Positions 1 to 13,014 of a stretch of 64,000 bases of DNA are shown here, piece after piece. The notes beneath the pieces were generated by a model. The model was given only the letters and a program-made list of their open reading frames with translations, had not been told where the DNA came from and made no database searches. Source of the stretch: Mesostigma viride (Eukaryota; Streptophyta; Mesostigmatophyceae; Mesostigmatales; Mesostigmataceae); the NCBI GenBank assembly GCA_009746045.1, contig RPFO01000154.1, positions 5,102,146 to 5,166,145 of the forward strand, given 5' to 3'. The position numbers and the translations under genes are program-made. The number at the start of each line of letters is the position of its first letter. The first letter of the stretch is position 1.

Positions 1-419
1 GCGTTGGCGGCAGGGGGGCTGTAGCCGTGCCTCCCTTGCCTGGCAGGCATGCTATGAGTATCCGCTAGATGCACTAGCTTGCATCAGCCTTGGGGGGGGG
101 GCATGCGTGGGGCAGGGCGTTGTGCTGACTGCCATCACGCTGGCAGGTGCCCGCGATGTGGCTTGCGTGCAGACCATGGGAAACCGTGGCCGCCCTGACT
201 GGGCGTGGCGGTGTAAGCAACCCACAAGAGGACGCAGGGGCCCATGTCCCCAAGTGCAGGCGATTCCGCCTGTGCCCTGCCACGGTGCAGGGTGCATTCT
301 TTCTGCTGGTTTCGTACACTCACAGTCTGTGCACAGTGCGGGCATGCGCGCTGCGAGTGGCCTGCCTGAACACGCGCAACGCTTGCCCCACAATTCTCTG
401 CTGCGCTTGCCCCCTGCAG

Positions 420-3400
420 GGGCTCGAGCACACCCCGCTGCTGCAGGAGCTGTCGCTCAAGGACAACCTGCTGACCCGTGTGGAGGGCCTGTCCAAGCTG
501 CCGCAGCTGACCATGCTGTGGCTGGACAACAACCACCTCACCAGCATGGCCGGGCTGGGCGCCTGCCGGTCGCTCAAGCACCTCTCACTCAGCGGCAACA
601 CGATACGGTGGGCGCCCACGCACACGCCTGGCGGGGCCTAACAATGACCACAGCAGAACCCATGGCTTATCCACTCCTCCTCCCCTCCTCTCTCATTCAC
701 TCCCATTCCTGCCTCTCGTTCCTCCCTCCACCTCCCTCTTCCCTCATCCCCCCCCCGTTCCCTCCCGCTCCTTCTTTCCTGCCTGTTCTGATGGCAGACC
801 TCCCTCTTGCCTCCGGGCAAGTGGCCCACGCACCACTGCCCTCGTCTCACCGCGCATCTTGCGCGCACGTCACCTCCTTGCCCCTTGGCTCATCGGATGT
901 GCACTGCACCGCTGCAGGTCAATATCATCCCTCGACGGCCCCCTGCCCCACCTGGAGCACCTCAACCTGAGCGGCAACCGCATCCGCGCTCTACCACCCA
1001 GCTGCCTGGCGCCCTTCCCCTCGCTGCTGCACCTGGACGTTAGCCACAACGCGGTGGCGGCGCTCGACGCAGCCGTGTTCTGGCACACGCCCCTCCTCCG
1101 CAAGCTGCTGCTGCACCACAATCGGCTGACTGTGCTGCCCGCCACTTGGCCCACTGCGCTGCTGACAGAGCTGCGCGTCAGCAGCAACCGGCTGACGGTG
1201 CTGCCCGCGCTGACGTACCTGCCGATGCTGGAGCACCTGGCGGCCGACGACAACGCGATTCGCTGGCTGCCGGCCGGTTGCCTGCGTGGCTGCGTGTCGC
1301 TGCGGGTGCTGGACCTCTCCTTCAACCGGTGCGTGGCCGCGCGCGGTGGTCGCCACGTGTGGGGCAGGAGAGGGCACGTGGGCGCACAGTGACGCAGGTG
1401 GCTGTGGGACGGAGGGGGGAGGGGGGGGGGGGGGGCAAGGTGGTGGGTATCTGAGAGGAGCGACTTATCAGCACCGTCAGACTAGTGATGCGCGCTCACT
1501 TATCGCCAACGGTGGCACTCTTGTCGCACGCGGTCTCTGCGTGCGTTCAGCCATGGACTTACCACTTGTGCCCCACTGCCTGTGCACCCATAGCATCCTC
1601 GCCACGGCACATGCCTCTGCCACCTGTCCCTAGGTGATAGGCGTATCACAGGCATAGCATACGCACCCCTAGCATGCATGCATCAGCCCGCCTGCCTCCA
1701 ACCATTGAGCTTCAGCCGAGCATCACCGGTCGCGCGACTGTTGGCCCGCTGCTGACCACCCGTCTCACTTGCATGCGCCCCCCCTTTGGCCTCCTTCTGG
1801 CGCCCGCAGCCTGTCGTGCGTCGGCAACGTCGTGCGTGGCCTGCAGGGATGTGGCGCGCTGTGGCAGCTCCACCTGTCTGACAACCAGCTGGGGTCCCTG
1901 CTCGGCAGGCCCAGGGGCGCCACCCTGCCCGACCCAAATGGGGGCTACCTGTGGGGGCTTCTGCGTGCGGCTCCGCTGCTGAGGGAAGTGGACAACGAAG
2001 CCGTCGCCATGGAGGTGGGTGTGTGGTGGCGATGGAGGTGGTTGCGCAGTGGTGGAGCATCAGGCAACCGCGATGGCGTGCTGGTGCTGTCGTGTGGGGG
2101 ATGCATGCTCTTGGCCCTGATGCACGTAAAGCTTAACCATCCTGGCAGCTTGGTGTCACCTCTGCAAGAATGCTCTTGTGCAGCTATGGTTGCAAAGTAG
2201 AGCCCCTGTTATATGTGGGCTGTCTCCAGCAGGTCGTGCCATGCGGTTTGCTGTGGCAGGGCCCCTGGTGCGCGAGTTTCAAGCATATAAGGGATGTGAG
2301 GACGGAGGGTCCACCGTGCCATGTGCCGGCCAGCGCAGGATGATGATGGCGTACTGGGTGGTCGGGTGTGCGTTGCGTGATGGGTAAGGGATGCAGGCAG
2401 GCAGACAGGGAGCGAGGGACTGAGGAAGCATGCGCATGGTCAACATCACGGCCACGGCCCCCTGATTCACTGTCGCCCATGGCACCATGTGCCCCTGCGT
2501 CGTCCGTGCCCATCCTGCGTGCCCCCTGCAGACACGGCAGCAGCTGTCCCAGGCCATGTGGGCTTGGTCCGCCCCTGCGCCGCTGGTGGTGCCCCTACTG
2601 CGGCAGCTGCTGGCCATGGGCCAGGGGCTGGGCGGCACCTGGCACTGCCAGGTGAGCAGAGGGATTCAGGGTGCTGGGACAGCCATCCATCACAGCGGTA
2701 ATGGCAGCCTTGGTAACAGTCATGGCAATAGCGGTCGTGGTAGCACCAGTGACACGGGCAGCAGTAGGGGTGGTGGCACCGTACAGGCATGGGCACGACA
2801 GGACGCCACCGGCAGCGCTCTGCAGCTATTCCTCTGGCAGGTGCTCGGCTGCCCCTCGCATACCATGCTGCGCTGGCTGGAGCCGGCCAAGCTGGTGGCT
2901 AATGCCAGCAGTGACAGGAATGCTCTGGGGGGCAACGACCTGCACACCCTGCTGCGTGCGCTGGCGCCTCTGCTTGCGCCAGCAGCAGGCAGCAAGAGCG
3001 TGTCCAAGGGAGGGGAAGGGGGCAGCCGGCCGCGCCCACTGTCGGCTGTCACCACCAAAACCCTCGCTGGCCCCACTCAGTTTGACAGCATTACAGCACA
3101 GGGTGGCGGCAGCCGCCCTGCGCATGCTGCGGTTGCGGCGTTCCTGCTGGCACGCGCATCAGGGGCGGCCAGGTGGCGCCCACCTGCAGCACCGCCATCG
3201 CCATCAGACGGCCCCGGCACATGGGGGGAGGCGCCCACCCACCAAGCGCTGGTGTTGGCGGCCGTATGCCGGCGGCAGCGTGCCGAGTGGGGGCGCGCGG
3301 TGGCCGACGGCAGAAGCGACGCGCTGGGTCCACTGGCAAGACGGCCGGGAGTGCAGGGGGGGGGGGTTGGCGCTAATGGCGCTGCCCCTTCAGCAACCAT

Positions 3401-6400
3401 GTCGGCATCAGGGCCAGCGGATAACGTCTCTGTGGGCCGTGGGCAGGGCTACCCTGGCAGCTCTGTGGGCTCACCCCCTGCGGCCAATGGAGGTCAGGGG
3501 CCGGCGGTGACCCTGGCCAAGGCCCACTGGGAGGAGCACCGGGGTTTGGATGCGGCGGTGGGTGGCGCGCTGGCGCTCCTGCAGGCCCGTTGCTGCGTCT
3601 CCGAGGCCTTCATGCGCATGGAGGCTGAGTCACAGGACAGGTGGGTCGCCCGCGCACAGGAGGGGCGTTGCCGGTTCCTCTGTTGATGGCATGATGACTT
3701 GTCTAACAGCAGGAAATGCGCGTGCAATAACCCTTTTTTTAATGCTTTGCCCTCATGTGTTTTTTTAATGCTTTCTCACATGGCTCACTATGCTGTGCGC
3801 GGGTGTGCTGGTTGGCTGCTGTGGGTGTGCGTGGGTCAACGTTCACCATCATGCTCACGATGGGCGGCGGCCGACACATGGGAGCGCGACCGTGGGGTGT
3901 CGCGCAGGGCCGTGCTGAGCTGGGCTGACACCTGGCGGCAGCTGTGCATAGGGTTGCGGCGGGTGCGGCGTGCGCGTGATGTGCCCATGTGGCGCGACGA
4001 GGAGCGACGGTGGAGGGCGGCGCAACGCATACAGGTGCGGGGCAAGGGGGGGAGCTCACAAGCGGGGGAAGATGGTGGCTAATTTGGAATGCAAGGTGGG
4101 GATGGCGGGGGCACACCCGGAGGCAGCAAGTCTGTGGACAGGAATGTGGGCGGTGAGAATCGTCCGTCCCGTAGCGGATGCAGCTAGGCAGTGTACGAGG
4201 AGCGGAAAGGAGAGGGGGGGGGGGCACCATTTGTCGGGGGCCGCGACACGGCCAACCAACGCTCCGCCGGGTCCATCTGCCCCATGTGGATGCGCCATGT
4301 GTCGCTGGCTTCCCACCGCCACTCCTACCCTATGTGCTGGCGCATGCGCTTGGGGGGCACCAGCTGGCTAGTGTGGGGGGCAGGATGAGCTGGTGGATGG
4401 ATATATTCTCTGCGGCCCTCTGTGGGGTATGGGGGGCGGGGGGGCAGAGCACTCATGCACATGCACGGCAGCTATGTGGGGGCGGTGTCTGTGTGCGCAC
4501 CTGTGTTGTTGCTTGCTCCCTGCACGCAGGCGCACTGGCGTGGCTGGAGGTGGAGGCGCTCCCCTCAGGCGGCCGCGCTGGCAGCTGAGACGGCGGCCGT
4601 GCACCAGAAGAAAGTGGCCGCGGCCACCGCGCTGCAGGTGTGAGGATGTCTACAGGCGAGGCATGGCCTGGGCATGGATGCGCAATATGGGCAGGGGCAG
4701 TGGGGAGGGGAGCAGCAGCACCCATGTGGGGGGCTTTCTTTTCCTCTTTATGAAGGAGAATGTCGACCTGCAAGCTGATATTGCTGCGTGGGATATTGCT
4801 GCGTGGGAAGGTGCTTGGTGGAGGTTGTTTCGTGGCCGATACGGGTCGCCTCGGGTTGTTCCTCTTCCTCCTCCCCCCTTATACCTCCCTGCCTTCCCCG
4901 TGCTCTGTCCCTCCCTCTTGCTCCCCCTACCAGTGCTCACGTCCTTTCTCTCCCCTCCACAACTTGGAAGAGTGTCCACCCCAAACAAAGCCCCTTCTCT
5001 CTGTCTCATGAGGTCAGCCTTTGTCCGTGTCTACCTTCTCCTCCCATTTCCCTCCCGCGTCGCTGCTGCGGTCTCTCCCTCTCTCTTCCTCTGTCCCTTC
5101 GAGTTATAAACATCGATTCCTACGAAATCGACACTAAGCGCTTAGTATCGATTCCGCAGGAATCGATGTTTATAACTAAAACTTTTGCTTGCGCCGGCAA
5201 GGCTTAAGCCGATACTAGTCGGGTCATCGAATTGGCTATTCGATTATCGAAGTTGCCCATTCGACCATCGAACTTTCCTATTCGATTATCGAATTTTCCT
5301 TATTCGATTGTCGAAATTTCTTAGTCGACAGGGGGTCAGAGGCCAGCGGCCTATCATACTCGGCGCCCAGCGAGCCACCGAACTAGGCCTAGTCGATTAT
5401 AGCGAGACATCGCGATCTGCGTCCCTCCCCCTCCCCCTTCCCCATCCCATCCCCCAGGCTCTCTTCCGAGGGCGTCGCGTGCGCCAGCGCATCGCCACCG
5501 CGCTGCAATACGCGCACGCTTCAGGGTCGGACATGGATTCGGACGACGACGAGTTCGAGCAGATGTTTGGTGGCGGGGATGCCGGCGGCGGCGACTTCCT
5601 GGCCGCGCTCATGGAGAAGGAGTTCAACTTCGACACGCCGCCGCCTGCCCCGCCCGCGCCACTGGTGCCCCAACATGTGCCGGCGCCCAGCATGCCCGCC
5701 GATGCACCGGGCTACGGCGGTGGTGGCGCCGGCGGCTGGGGCTCCCCTGCCTGGTCCGCAGAATTGCGCGCACCAGCAGGCAACGGCGCTCTGTTGCCGC
5801 AAGTGCGCGACGGGAGGGGCGGCGGCGGCGCGGAGCCTGGGGGGATGGATTCGGGCGGCGTGCCGGGGGTGGTGGACCCGCGGCTGGCCTACGGGGGAGG
5901 GGCCACCAGGGGGGGGGCTGAGAACGGCGCCACTGCCTACTGGCAGGAGCCGCGGGCCATGCCCCCGGTTCGACCTGGTGTCAGCCTTCCTGCGCTGGTG
6001 CCCCCGCGGCCCCCTGCCGGCCCCTCGCAGGGCCTGCACGCCGATGAGTACGCAGGGGGGGGCAGCTCATCGGAGGACACGGGGGCGGGCAGCCACCGGC
6101 AGCGCAACATGGAGAAGGGGAAGAAGGTGCTCGAGTCGATCGCGGGCGAGTGGTGGGTGGGAAAGCATGGCATGTGCGCGGTGGGTGGCGGTGGCGTGGG
6201 AATGGCACTTGGAGGCCAGCGGGTGTGGTTCCAGGGGAGGTGGATTATAGGGGTATTTGTGGGCAGAAGGGCCGGTAAAATGCCGACCATGTGGGGGCAT
6301 ATCCCCGTGGATCGTCCCGTATCCGCAAGATCGTGTCGTGGGAGGCAGCGCGTGCCTTCTCTCCAACGCACCGCGTGCCTGCCTCATCTCCTGTAGGATC

Positions 6401-9400
6401 TGCTGCAGGGTTGTGCCGCAGGGGACGCAGCAAGCGCATGTCGGGGGTGGCAAGCGGTGCACCGCCGAGGTGCCACCCCCGCGGGGCACTTGACGAGGGT
6501 CATGTCTCTGAGATGACGGCCGAGGGGGCATGCTTGTGTGGGTGCATACGCCCTCGTAAGTCCAGGAGGGCTTAGGGTGGTCATGAGGGTCCAAAGCTGT
6601 CAGGGTCCCATCAAGTTGGATGTGTCTCTGCAGCCATCGCCTGGCTGTGGTGGCGGAGCAGCGGATGCTATGCATGCTGGCCTCTTGTGCACGTGCTGTT
6701 AGGCGGGGAAAGGCATGCCCAGCACATGCATCCTGTGCACGGCCAGACATGTGCTTGAATAGGGGCAGGGCTTTCTTTTTACATGTGAATAGAGGGGGCA
6801 GGGCTTTCTTTTTACATATGATGGAGACGGCAGCTGGCAGAGACCTCAACGACACACTGCTGGGGTGTGCGCACCACATGCACCTTATCAGCACACACAC
6901 ACATGCACACACACAAAAAGAAAGCGGGTTGGCCCCCCTGCACAAGCATAATGTAGCAGATGCCAACTCTACTTTGGTTTTCCGTGCCTTGTGGGAGGGC
7001 TGCTTGTTGCTTGATGCTTGCTCTGCCGGCCCATGCTCTGCATCCACCAGGGGCTTCAAGGACCAGAAGACGGCCGCGCTCTTCTTCAAGTCGCGGCAGA
7101 AGCTGATGAAGCAGGGCATGATCAAGCAGAAGCAGCAGGCGCTGGACAAGGGTGAGACGCAGCGGATGGCGTTGGGGGGGTGCTTGCAGGTAGTGCAGCG
7201 GCGGCGGTGGGTGGTAACTGGCAAGGGTCCCCTGATAGCAGTTGTTACCCTCCATCGCATCGCTGGATATCCTGGGAGGGCGCTGTCATGGTGGGAATAT
7301 CGTGGGGAAAGGAACGCACATGTTTCATGATTGTGGCTCCCAGCCCCAGGAACTGTGGATGGGTGCCCAGGGTGCGCAGCAGGGTGGCAGCACCCCTGAG
7401 AGATTATGCCAGGGGGGGCAAGAGGGAAACAGGGGGCACAAGAGCCGGAGGGGAACCGGCGGAACGAAGAGATGTCATCCCATCTTTGTATTTGTGTTGG
7501 TGCTGGTGCTGGTGCTGGTGCTGGTGCTGGTGCTGGTGCTGGTGCTGGTGCTGGTGCTGGTGCTGGTGCTGGTGCTGGTGCTGGTGCTGGTGCTGGTGCT
7601 GGTGCTGGTGCTGGTGCTGGTGCTGGTGCTGGTGCTGGTGCTGGTGCTGGTGCTGGTGCTGGTGCTGGTGCTGGTGCTGGTGCTGGTGCTGGTGCTGGTG
7701 CTGGTGCTGGTGCTGGTGCTGGTGTCATCCCATCACCCGCCGCCATTCACGGCATTGTCCACATACCACCTTGCCGTGCCCGTCGCCGTGCCCCTGTTGC
7801 CTCCGCTGCCCGCGGTTCCTTGTCTCGCGTCATTCCTGGCACCCTCGGGCACCTGGCCCGCAGGTCTGGCCCCCCGTTCGCGATCCTCTTCCTTCCCATC
7901 GCTTGCCAGGAGAGCGGTCCAGCCCGTTCATATGTGCACTGCGCCCCATGCCCTCCCCTCTAAACGGAGTATGCAGTCCAACTTTTGCGCGTTGCTTGTC
8001 GCTCTCCCCCTTGTGCGAACACGACATACATCGCGTTGTCCCCTGGTGCTGCCGCGCCGCCCGGCACTGCGTGGCAGACCCTGAAGTGCGCTGGCGCCGC
8101 TTCAAGCAGTCAGCGGAGCACGAGCCCCCGGTCAAGGTGCTGCCCAAGAAGCCACGGGCGCGGGCGATGCCGGAGTGGGCCACGCCCAGCACGCAGCTGC
8201 ACCAGGGGAGCATCCTGCTCAAGGACCGCGGCAAGCTGGGGGGCGGCCCTGCGCTGCCAGGTGGGACGAGGTAGTGGGCACGCGCGCGGCGCAGCCCTGC
8301 GTGGCGCCCGCTCCCACGGTGCCCCATGGGCGGTTTGCCCTACCACCTGGGCATGTGACCAAGGCTGGTGGCAGGCGCCCAGTGGCGAGCGCGTGCGTGC
8401 AGGGGTGAGGATGCGGGGGGGGGGCGGCTGGCTTGTTGCGGACAGGAGGGATGTGCATGTGGGTGGGAGCAGCACCCGGGGCTGCGGGGGCTAGGAAGGA
8501 TGGATGGGTAGGAAGGTGGGATGGGTAGGAGAGGCGGTGGGGAGGGATGGCCGGTGTGCGGGCGGTCTGGCAGGGTACCCCGTGTGACACAAGCAGGGTT
8601 GTGCCGTAGTGGCGCGTGCGCTATCTGCGCCCGCCTCCTGGGTGGCGTCCACCTGGCAGGCCGCGTGGACACCATCCGGCGCGACACGGATTGATGCTGC
8701 CACTGCACACACGCGCACGGGCGGGGGCATCCCCTCCCGGCCCCGCTCGCTCTCCCCAGGCACCGGGGGTGGGTACCGGACCCAGCGATGGCAGGCAGCT
8801 GCGTAGGTGTGCCAGCGCACGGGAATGGCTGGGCTGGGTGGCCCCTGGTACCGACGAAATGGAATTGCGGTTTGTGGTTGTTGCAAGGCTGCTTGTGGTG
8901 GTGGCAAGGCGGAACCAACCGACGTGGTGTTGCGTTCGCCTGTAGCTGAAGCACGGCTGCCTACGTCCCTGCTGCCTTGGCCCCCCGTTGTGGCGGGTAG
9001 GCGCCGGGTGCCCACAGCAGTATCTGCCACCCGCCCTTGCCGCGGTGGCATGGGGTTGGGTGGCCATGGTTGCGTTGGGTGGGAGAATTCCGCGGGCCGC
9101 ATGTCCAACGTGCGTGAGCCAGCCAGCTATACGCCTGGCCCTGGGTGGCTGTGCAGCATGCTAGTGTTGGTTGCGACCGTTGGCCCACGGCCCACCACAT
9201 GGCGGCGCGACTGCTACTGTTCCCTGTTTGTTGTTTGGTACCTGCAGGGAGGCCCCACAGCCACGGCGACGTTGCTGACTGCTGGTCGGGGCACGCAGAT
9301 GGCGACGACGCGGACGTGGGCAGCGGGAGCGACGGGGGCCAGCGACATGTGCCGCGCGCAAGCAGCAGCGCGTCTGAGGTGTCGGGCGCGGGCACCGTGC

Positions 9401-10422
9401 GCGAGTTCGCCTCGGCCGAGCCCAACGCGGTGCGTGGCGGCGCGTAGTACAATGGGTGCTGTGGTTGATGGCGGTAGGCATGGCGGCACGGTATAGAGGC
9501 CGATGGGGTAGGTGCCCACCGGCGGGTTTGGATAGGGAGTGGGCGGTGATGAGCAAGGAACAGGGAGGTGGCTGTGTGCCGCACGTGCTTTTGTGAGGAC
9601 TACACGTGGTGCTCGACACGTGGGAGCCTGTTCTTGTTTCATACGGCGCGGGGTGTGTGGCGCCTGCTGTTGGTGGAGGAACCCCTGGTGGCGTTTGCAA
9701 GTGTTAGCGACACAATGGGAAAGGGAGAGGCGGTGGAATGGTAGACGAGGCGGATGCAAGCAGATGTTTCCAGGCGCTCATGCACCATACAGACAAAGTG
9801 CACCCCTACATATGCCACCCAACATGACCACGACGGGAATGGTGCGTGCGGCAGGTATTGATGGGGAGGGGCATATGTCGTGTGGGCTGGCTAGCTGCCC
9901 TTGCTGCGATTGGCATAAGGGGCACAAGTTTTATAGGGGGGCAATGCTTCCATGGCAATTAGCCGCGCAGGTGGGGGCCCTCAGTGCCATCGCACGGCAG
10001 GATGTATGTGTATGTACATACGCTGTGCAAGCGCGGCCTGTCCCCTGCATGAGGAGCAGGGGCTCGTGCGTGCCAACGGAGAGGCTGTGACGTTCGCGTT
10101 GGGTTTTGCACTCAAGATCCATACTAATTGTGTGCCCATCGCCGCCGACCTGTGGGGTGCGGGTGCGTGCCCCGTACCCTCGTCTGCGCTAACTTTGCGC
10201 GGCCCATGACAGAAACTGCTGCGCAAGTCCCACGAGCGCGTGACGTCGGCCACCCGCGCGGCGGCCCCGCTGGTGAACAACTTCCTGACCGCGCCGGTGG
10301 AGCATGTCGTCATCGACTCGCCCAGGGCCAGCAAGCCAAGGAGCAACCGCGGAGTGCCCGGCCAGCGCCTGGAGAAGCAAGGGCACCAGGTGCCCAAGCG
10401 CGCGGCTACGTTCATCGGATGA
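420..10422 (+). CDS. Leucine-rich repeat and IQ-motif protein, LRRIQ1-like; 12 exons, 5'-partial
   Basis: I assembled exons 420-607, 918-1328, 1810-2014, 2532-2651, 2841-3640, 3908-4034, 4530-4637, 5458-6152, 7051-7151, 8078-8260, 9248-9429 and 10213-10422. Every intron is GT-AG and all phases agree, giving 1109 residues and a TGA stop. Residues 1-260 or so hold SDS22-like leucine-rich repeats (LxxLxLSxNxI pattern). Two IQ motifs form only after splicing: IQ-AHW-RG-WRW-R across the 4034/4530 junction and LQ-ALF-RG-RRV-R across 4637/5458. They are followed by an acidic stretch (SDMDSDDDEFEQ) and, across 6152/7051, the conserved WGFKDQKTAALFFK block. This LRR, IQ, acidic, WGF(K/x)D order is typical of LRRIQ1 and its plant relatives; IQ motifs bind calmodulin or centrin-like proteins, and relatives are tied to cilia or microtubules. 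That role is inferred. The first exon seen starts in phase 0 after an acceptor at 418-419, so upstream exons lie outside. Exon 5 (800 bp) is low in recognisable domains. Confidence 0.85.
5102..5177. repeat. 76-bp near-perfect palindrome inside intron 7 of the LRR-IQ gene
   Basis: The arms 5102-5139 and 5140-5177 are reverse complements with about three mismatches, centred on TAAGCGCTTA. The outer ends read AGTTATAAACATCGATTCC and its complement. It could fold into a long hairpin. It is AT-rich compared with the flanking C-rich intron, which suggests an inserted MITE-like sequence or an internal promoter or terminator. No target duplication is evident. Confidence 0.85.
5227..5330. repeat. Five-copy ~21-bp tandem repeat beside the palindrome
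   Basis: Five units of 20-22 bp start at 5227, 5247, 5268, 5289 and 5311. Each begins TCGAA and contains a second TCGA-like core near its end (TATTCGATTA or a variant). The repeat lies 50 bp downstream of the palindrome and shares its TCGA/ATCGAT vocabulary, so the two may be parts of one inserted element within the intron. Confidence 0.8.
7497..7724. repeat. (GGTGCT)n hexanucleotide microsatellite in intron 9
   Basis: About 38 nearly perfect GGTGCT units lie in the intron between exons 7051-7151 and 8078-8260. The tract is flanked by direct copies of TGTCATCCCATC (7473-7484 and 7723-7734). All six frames of such a tract stay open, so long open frames here are artefacts of the repeat. Confidence 0.95.
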
Positions 10423-11116
10423 GTGGCCAGGTTTGCGTCAGCTGGCAAGGACTAGAGCTCTAAAGGATGCACACCTGAGATGTCATGGAAGTTTGGTGCT
10501 CCAAGTGGCGGGGACGCAGTATAAAGGCCTAGACTGCTATGGCCCTCGCTTGCTGTGGCTTGAGCCCCTCATTCAGCTGTGGCTTGAGCCCAGGATGTCA
10601 GGACCACCGACGGGGGCCCTAGTTGGAGTGAGGGGGAATAGGCAACAATATTTGCCGGGTTCATCCTGTTTGTTCGGTCTCATTACACCCTGATTTAGGG
10701 AGTGCAGATCCCAACTGCAGAACGATGATACCAATAGCATACACTAGCTGTGTCTCCAAGTTTGCTTGAAGAAGTGGAAATGGATTTGGAGACGGGTGGC
10801 ATCCTGCGGCAGACACGTGCATCGTACAGGCTATGGGATTGCAGGAGGCTAGCATATAACACAACACCACAGACCGATCCAGGATAGCTCATTGTATATG
10901 AGGAACTTATCAAACAGGAATGGATTGGTATAGAAAGGGATTGGATAGGAGAGGGAGTGGTTTGTGTAGCGCGGCTTGACGGGGGACAAAGTAAACTCAA
11001 GCACGTGTTTTGGAGTATGTGCCATAGTAGAATTATGTAAGTGCAAGAAAAAACTATGTGCGTTGTTATGTACCCGCATCAGCTCACACTGCGCCCAACA
11101 TCATGAGTTCACCCGA
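10423..11116. other. 3' flank of the LRR-IQ gene; no gene seen
   Basis: This stretch follows the stop codon and becomes steadily more AT-rich. A TGTAA motif, the usual volvocine polyadenylation signal, occurs near 11036, but it is far from the stop and I cannot tell whether it is used. A short direct repeat of CTGTGGCTTGAGCCC occurs near 10552 and 10577. No coding signal was found. Confidence 0.5.
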
Positions 11117-11120
11117 CTTA

Positions 11121-12854
11121 ACCCGTGTTTTTTTTTTTTAAGAACGCCATATACTGCGTTGTGAGCTATTTCTAGAACACGTCATAACATCTAGGGAATT
11201 TTTTTTTTCATAGCCATGTGCATATTTTCCTGAAAGCCCATGAATCAAAGGATTTTTTGTGCTACTCAGACCTACAAAATGCTAATTCATTAGAGAGATA
11301 CACTGGTTTGAATACAGGAGGGTCTGACCATGACCGCGATTTGTTGACCCTAGGTCACAAGTCATGTGCTTATTCAGATATGGTTCGTGAAAAAAATCTG
11401 GCTTCTTGCACGAGCTATAGGCAACATATGCAGGCTCTGTGGAACAAAACTCAGGCCCTTTGGGCCACTGGAGCTATTTTTCATTAGCATCACAAACACA
11501 ACGCAGTACAACGCAGTGGGAAAAAAGAGAGCCCTTCACAACATGACGCAACGACACGAGCCCCATAAACGGGGCCATCATGAGCTAGGAGGGTCAAAAC
11601 GTTGAAAATAGGTGTTGTATAAGTTATACAGCATCAAACATGCATCAAACATCATGACTGGATTACCTAATATGACTGAATCAGGCAGCCATAGCCAAAG
11701 CATCATCCACTCTCACAACGTTTTGAGCACATGCCTCGTGGGAAGGGAGGTGCTGGGTTTTCATTCCATAACGCGTGCAATACTGAAAGAAAGAGGCATG
11801 TGCAATGCAAGGCTTGGATAGGTTGAGTGATCCATGAGCTTACATGCAGGCAAAGATGACGCTGGAATGCATGCTAGCAAATGGTGGTAAGATGCTAACA
11901 ACACATGATATACACCATGATTATGGGCACCTAGCTGATCTTCTTGCACAATCAACGCAGTATAAACCATCAATATCCAATCCTCGCGGTATATGCACGG
12001 CTTGACGACGTAAACTGCACCTAAATACTGCACAACTGCAACCTGCTATAGCTGACATGCAAGCAACGTCGAAGAGGATGGCGGTCTTAGAGAGGCTGGG
12101 CAGAGGTCGATAAAAATAAGTGAAAAACTGGCAGAAACTAGGTAGAAACACGATTACGCCTACAAGCACTATTGAGCCGGTGGCAGAGGCCATTTCCAGG
12201 AAAATACAGCATACCGTAGCAATAGCCACGGTCACGCCTTACTCTATTTGCAGGCACCATCATGCCCGGAGCTACCCAATAAAAGTCTGCCAAAATCTCG
12301 GTTTAGCCGAGAGTCCGGGCGTTCGGAACGAATAAACATGTGTTAAGAAGTCGAAACACCATGGAAATACCAAGCATGATGCCGCAGCAGACCCGAGTCT
12401 TGCCGTAATAATATGTATGCCGGTTTCCAGGGTGTCCGCATGAAAGTTGGGTGAGAAACTGGAAAAATCTACGTTTCCTTTGCCCCAGTACCTCAACAAA
12501 CTCGTAGAAACCTGATTATCAACCTTTGAACGCATCATCATGGTCGTGCCACTCAACAGCCACTGAAATTCGCGCGACAACTTGCGAGATCTACCTGCCG
12601 CCATCGCCGTCGTCTTCACCTTCGTCCCGCGAAAAGGCCTGATTTCAGTGGTACATACTTGTTTGCAGCTATCACAAAAAAATCCAAAAAATACCAGGAT
12701 TTTTTCTTGAGTTCTACGGGATGTAAGGAGGTCGTCCACTGAGTTTCAGACCGAAAATCTCGTATCTACTATGTCTGCCACGTGTCAGATTACAATGCGA
12801 TACATCGCGTTCTAACCCTACAATGCGATACATCGCGTTGTTAAAAAACACGGG
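11121..12854. mobile_element. Non-autonomous piggyBac-like element (TTAA target, CCCGTG termini)
   Basis: TTAA (11117-11120) precedes CCCGTGTTTTTT and the far end reads AAAAAACACGGG before TTAA (12855-12858). The inverted ends continue with AACGC-like blocks (AACGCCATATA left, AACGCGATGTA inverted on the right). TTAA duplications and CCC-starting ends fit the piggyBac superfamily. The 1.73-kb interior has no credible transposase reading frame, so it would depend on an enzyme made elsewhere. Confidence 0.75.
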
Positions 12855-13014
12855 TTAACCCATAGTCTAGAAGGCTGCCCCATGGTCCAGAGCCAGCAAC
12901 CCTATCTACGGAAATGCGGTGAAGGAATGCAATATACGAGAATTCTCATAACTTTTGACTCCGGCCATGAAATTTCATCGGGTTGGTTGCATTAGACTCG
13001 TCTTTTGAAGACGT

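Noticed and set aside
1-419. An additional 5' exon of the LRR gene upstream of 420
   Set aside because: Several frames are open but none has clear leucine-rich repeats or a convincing acceptor and donor pair, so I left it unannotated.
4638-4643. End of the LRR gene at GTG TGA after exon 7
   Set aside because: GTGTGA is read as a splice donor, because joining to 5458 keeps phase 0 and completes a perfect second IQ motif, followed by the family's acidic and WGF-D blocks.
6067-7746. 559-codon minus-strand frame with poly Ala-Pro
   Set aside because: It is open because of the (GGTGCT)n tract and lies antisense to the well-supported exons of the LRR-IQ gene.
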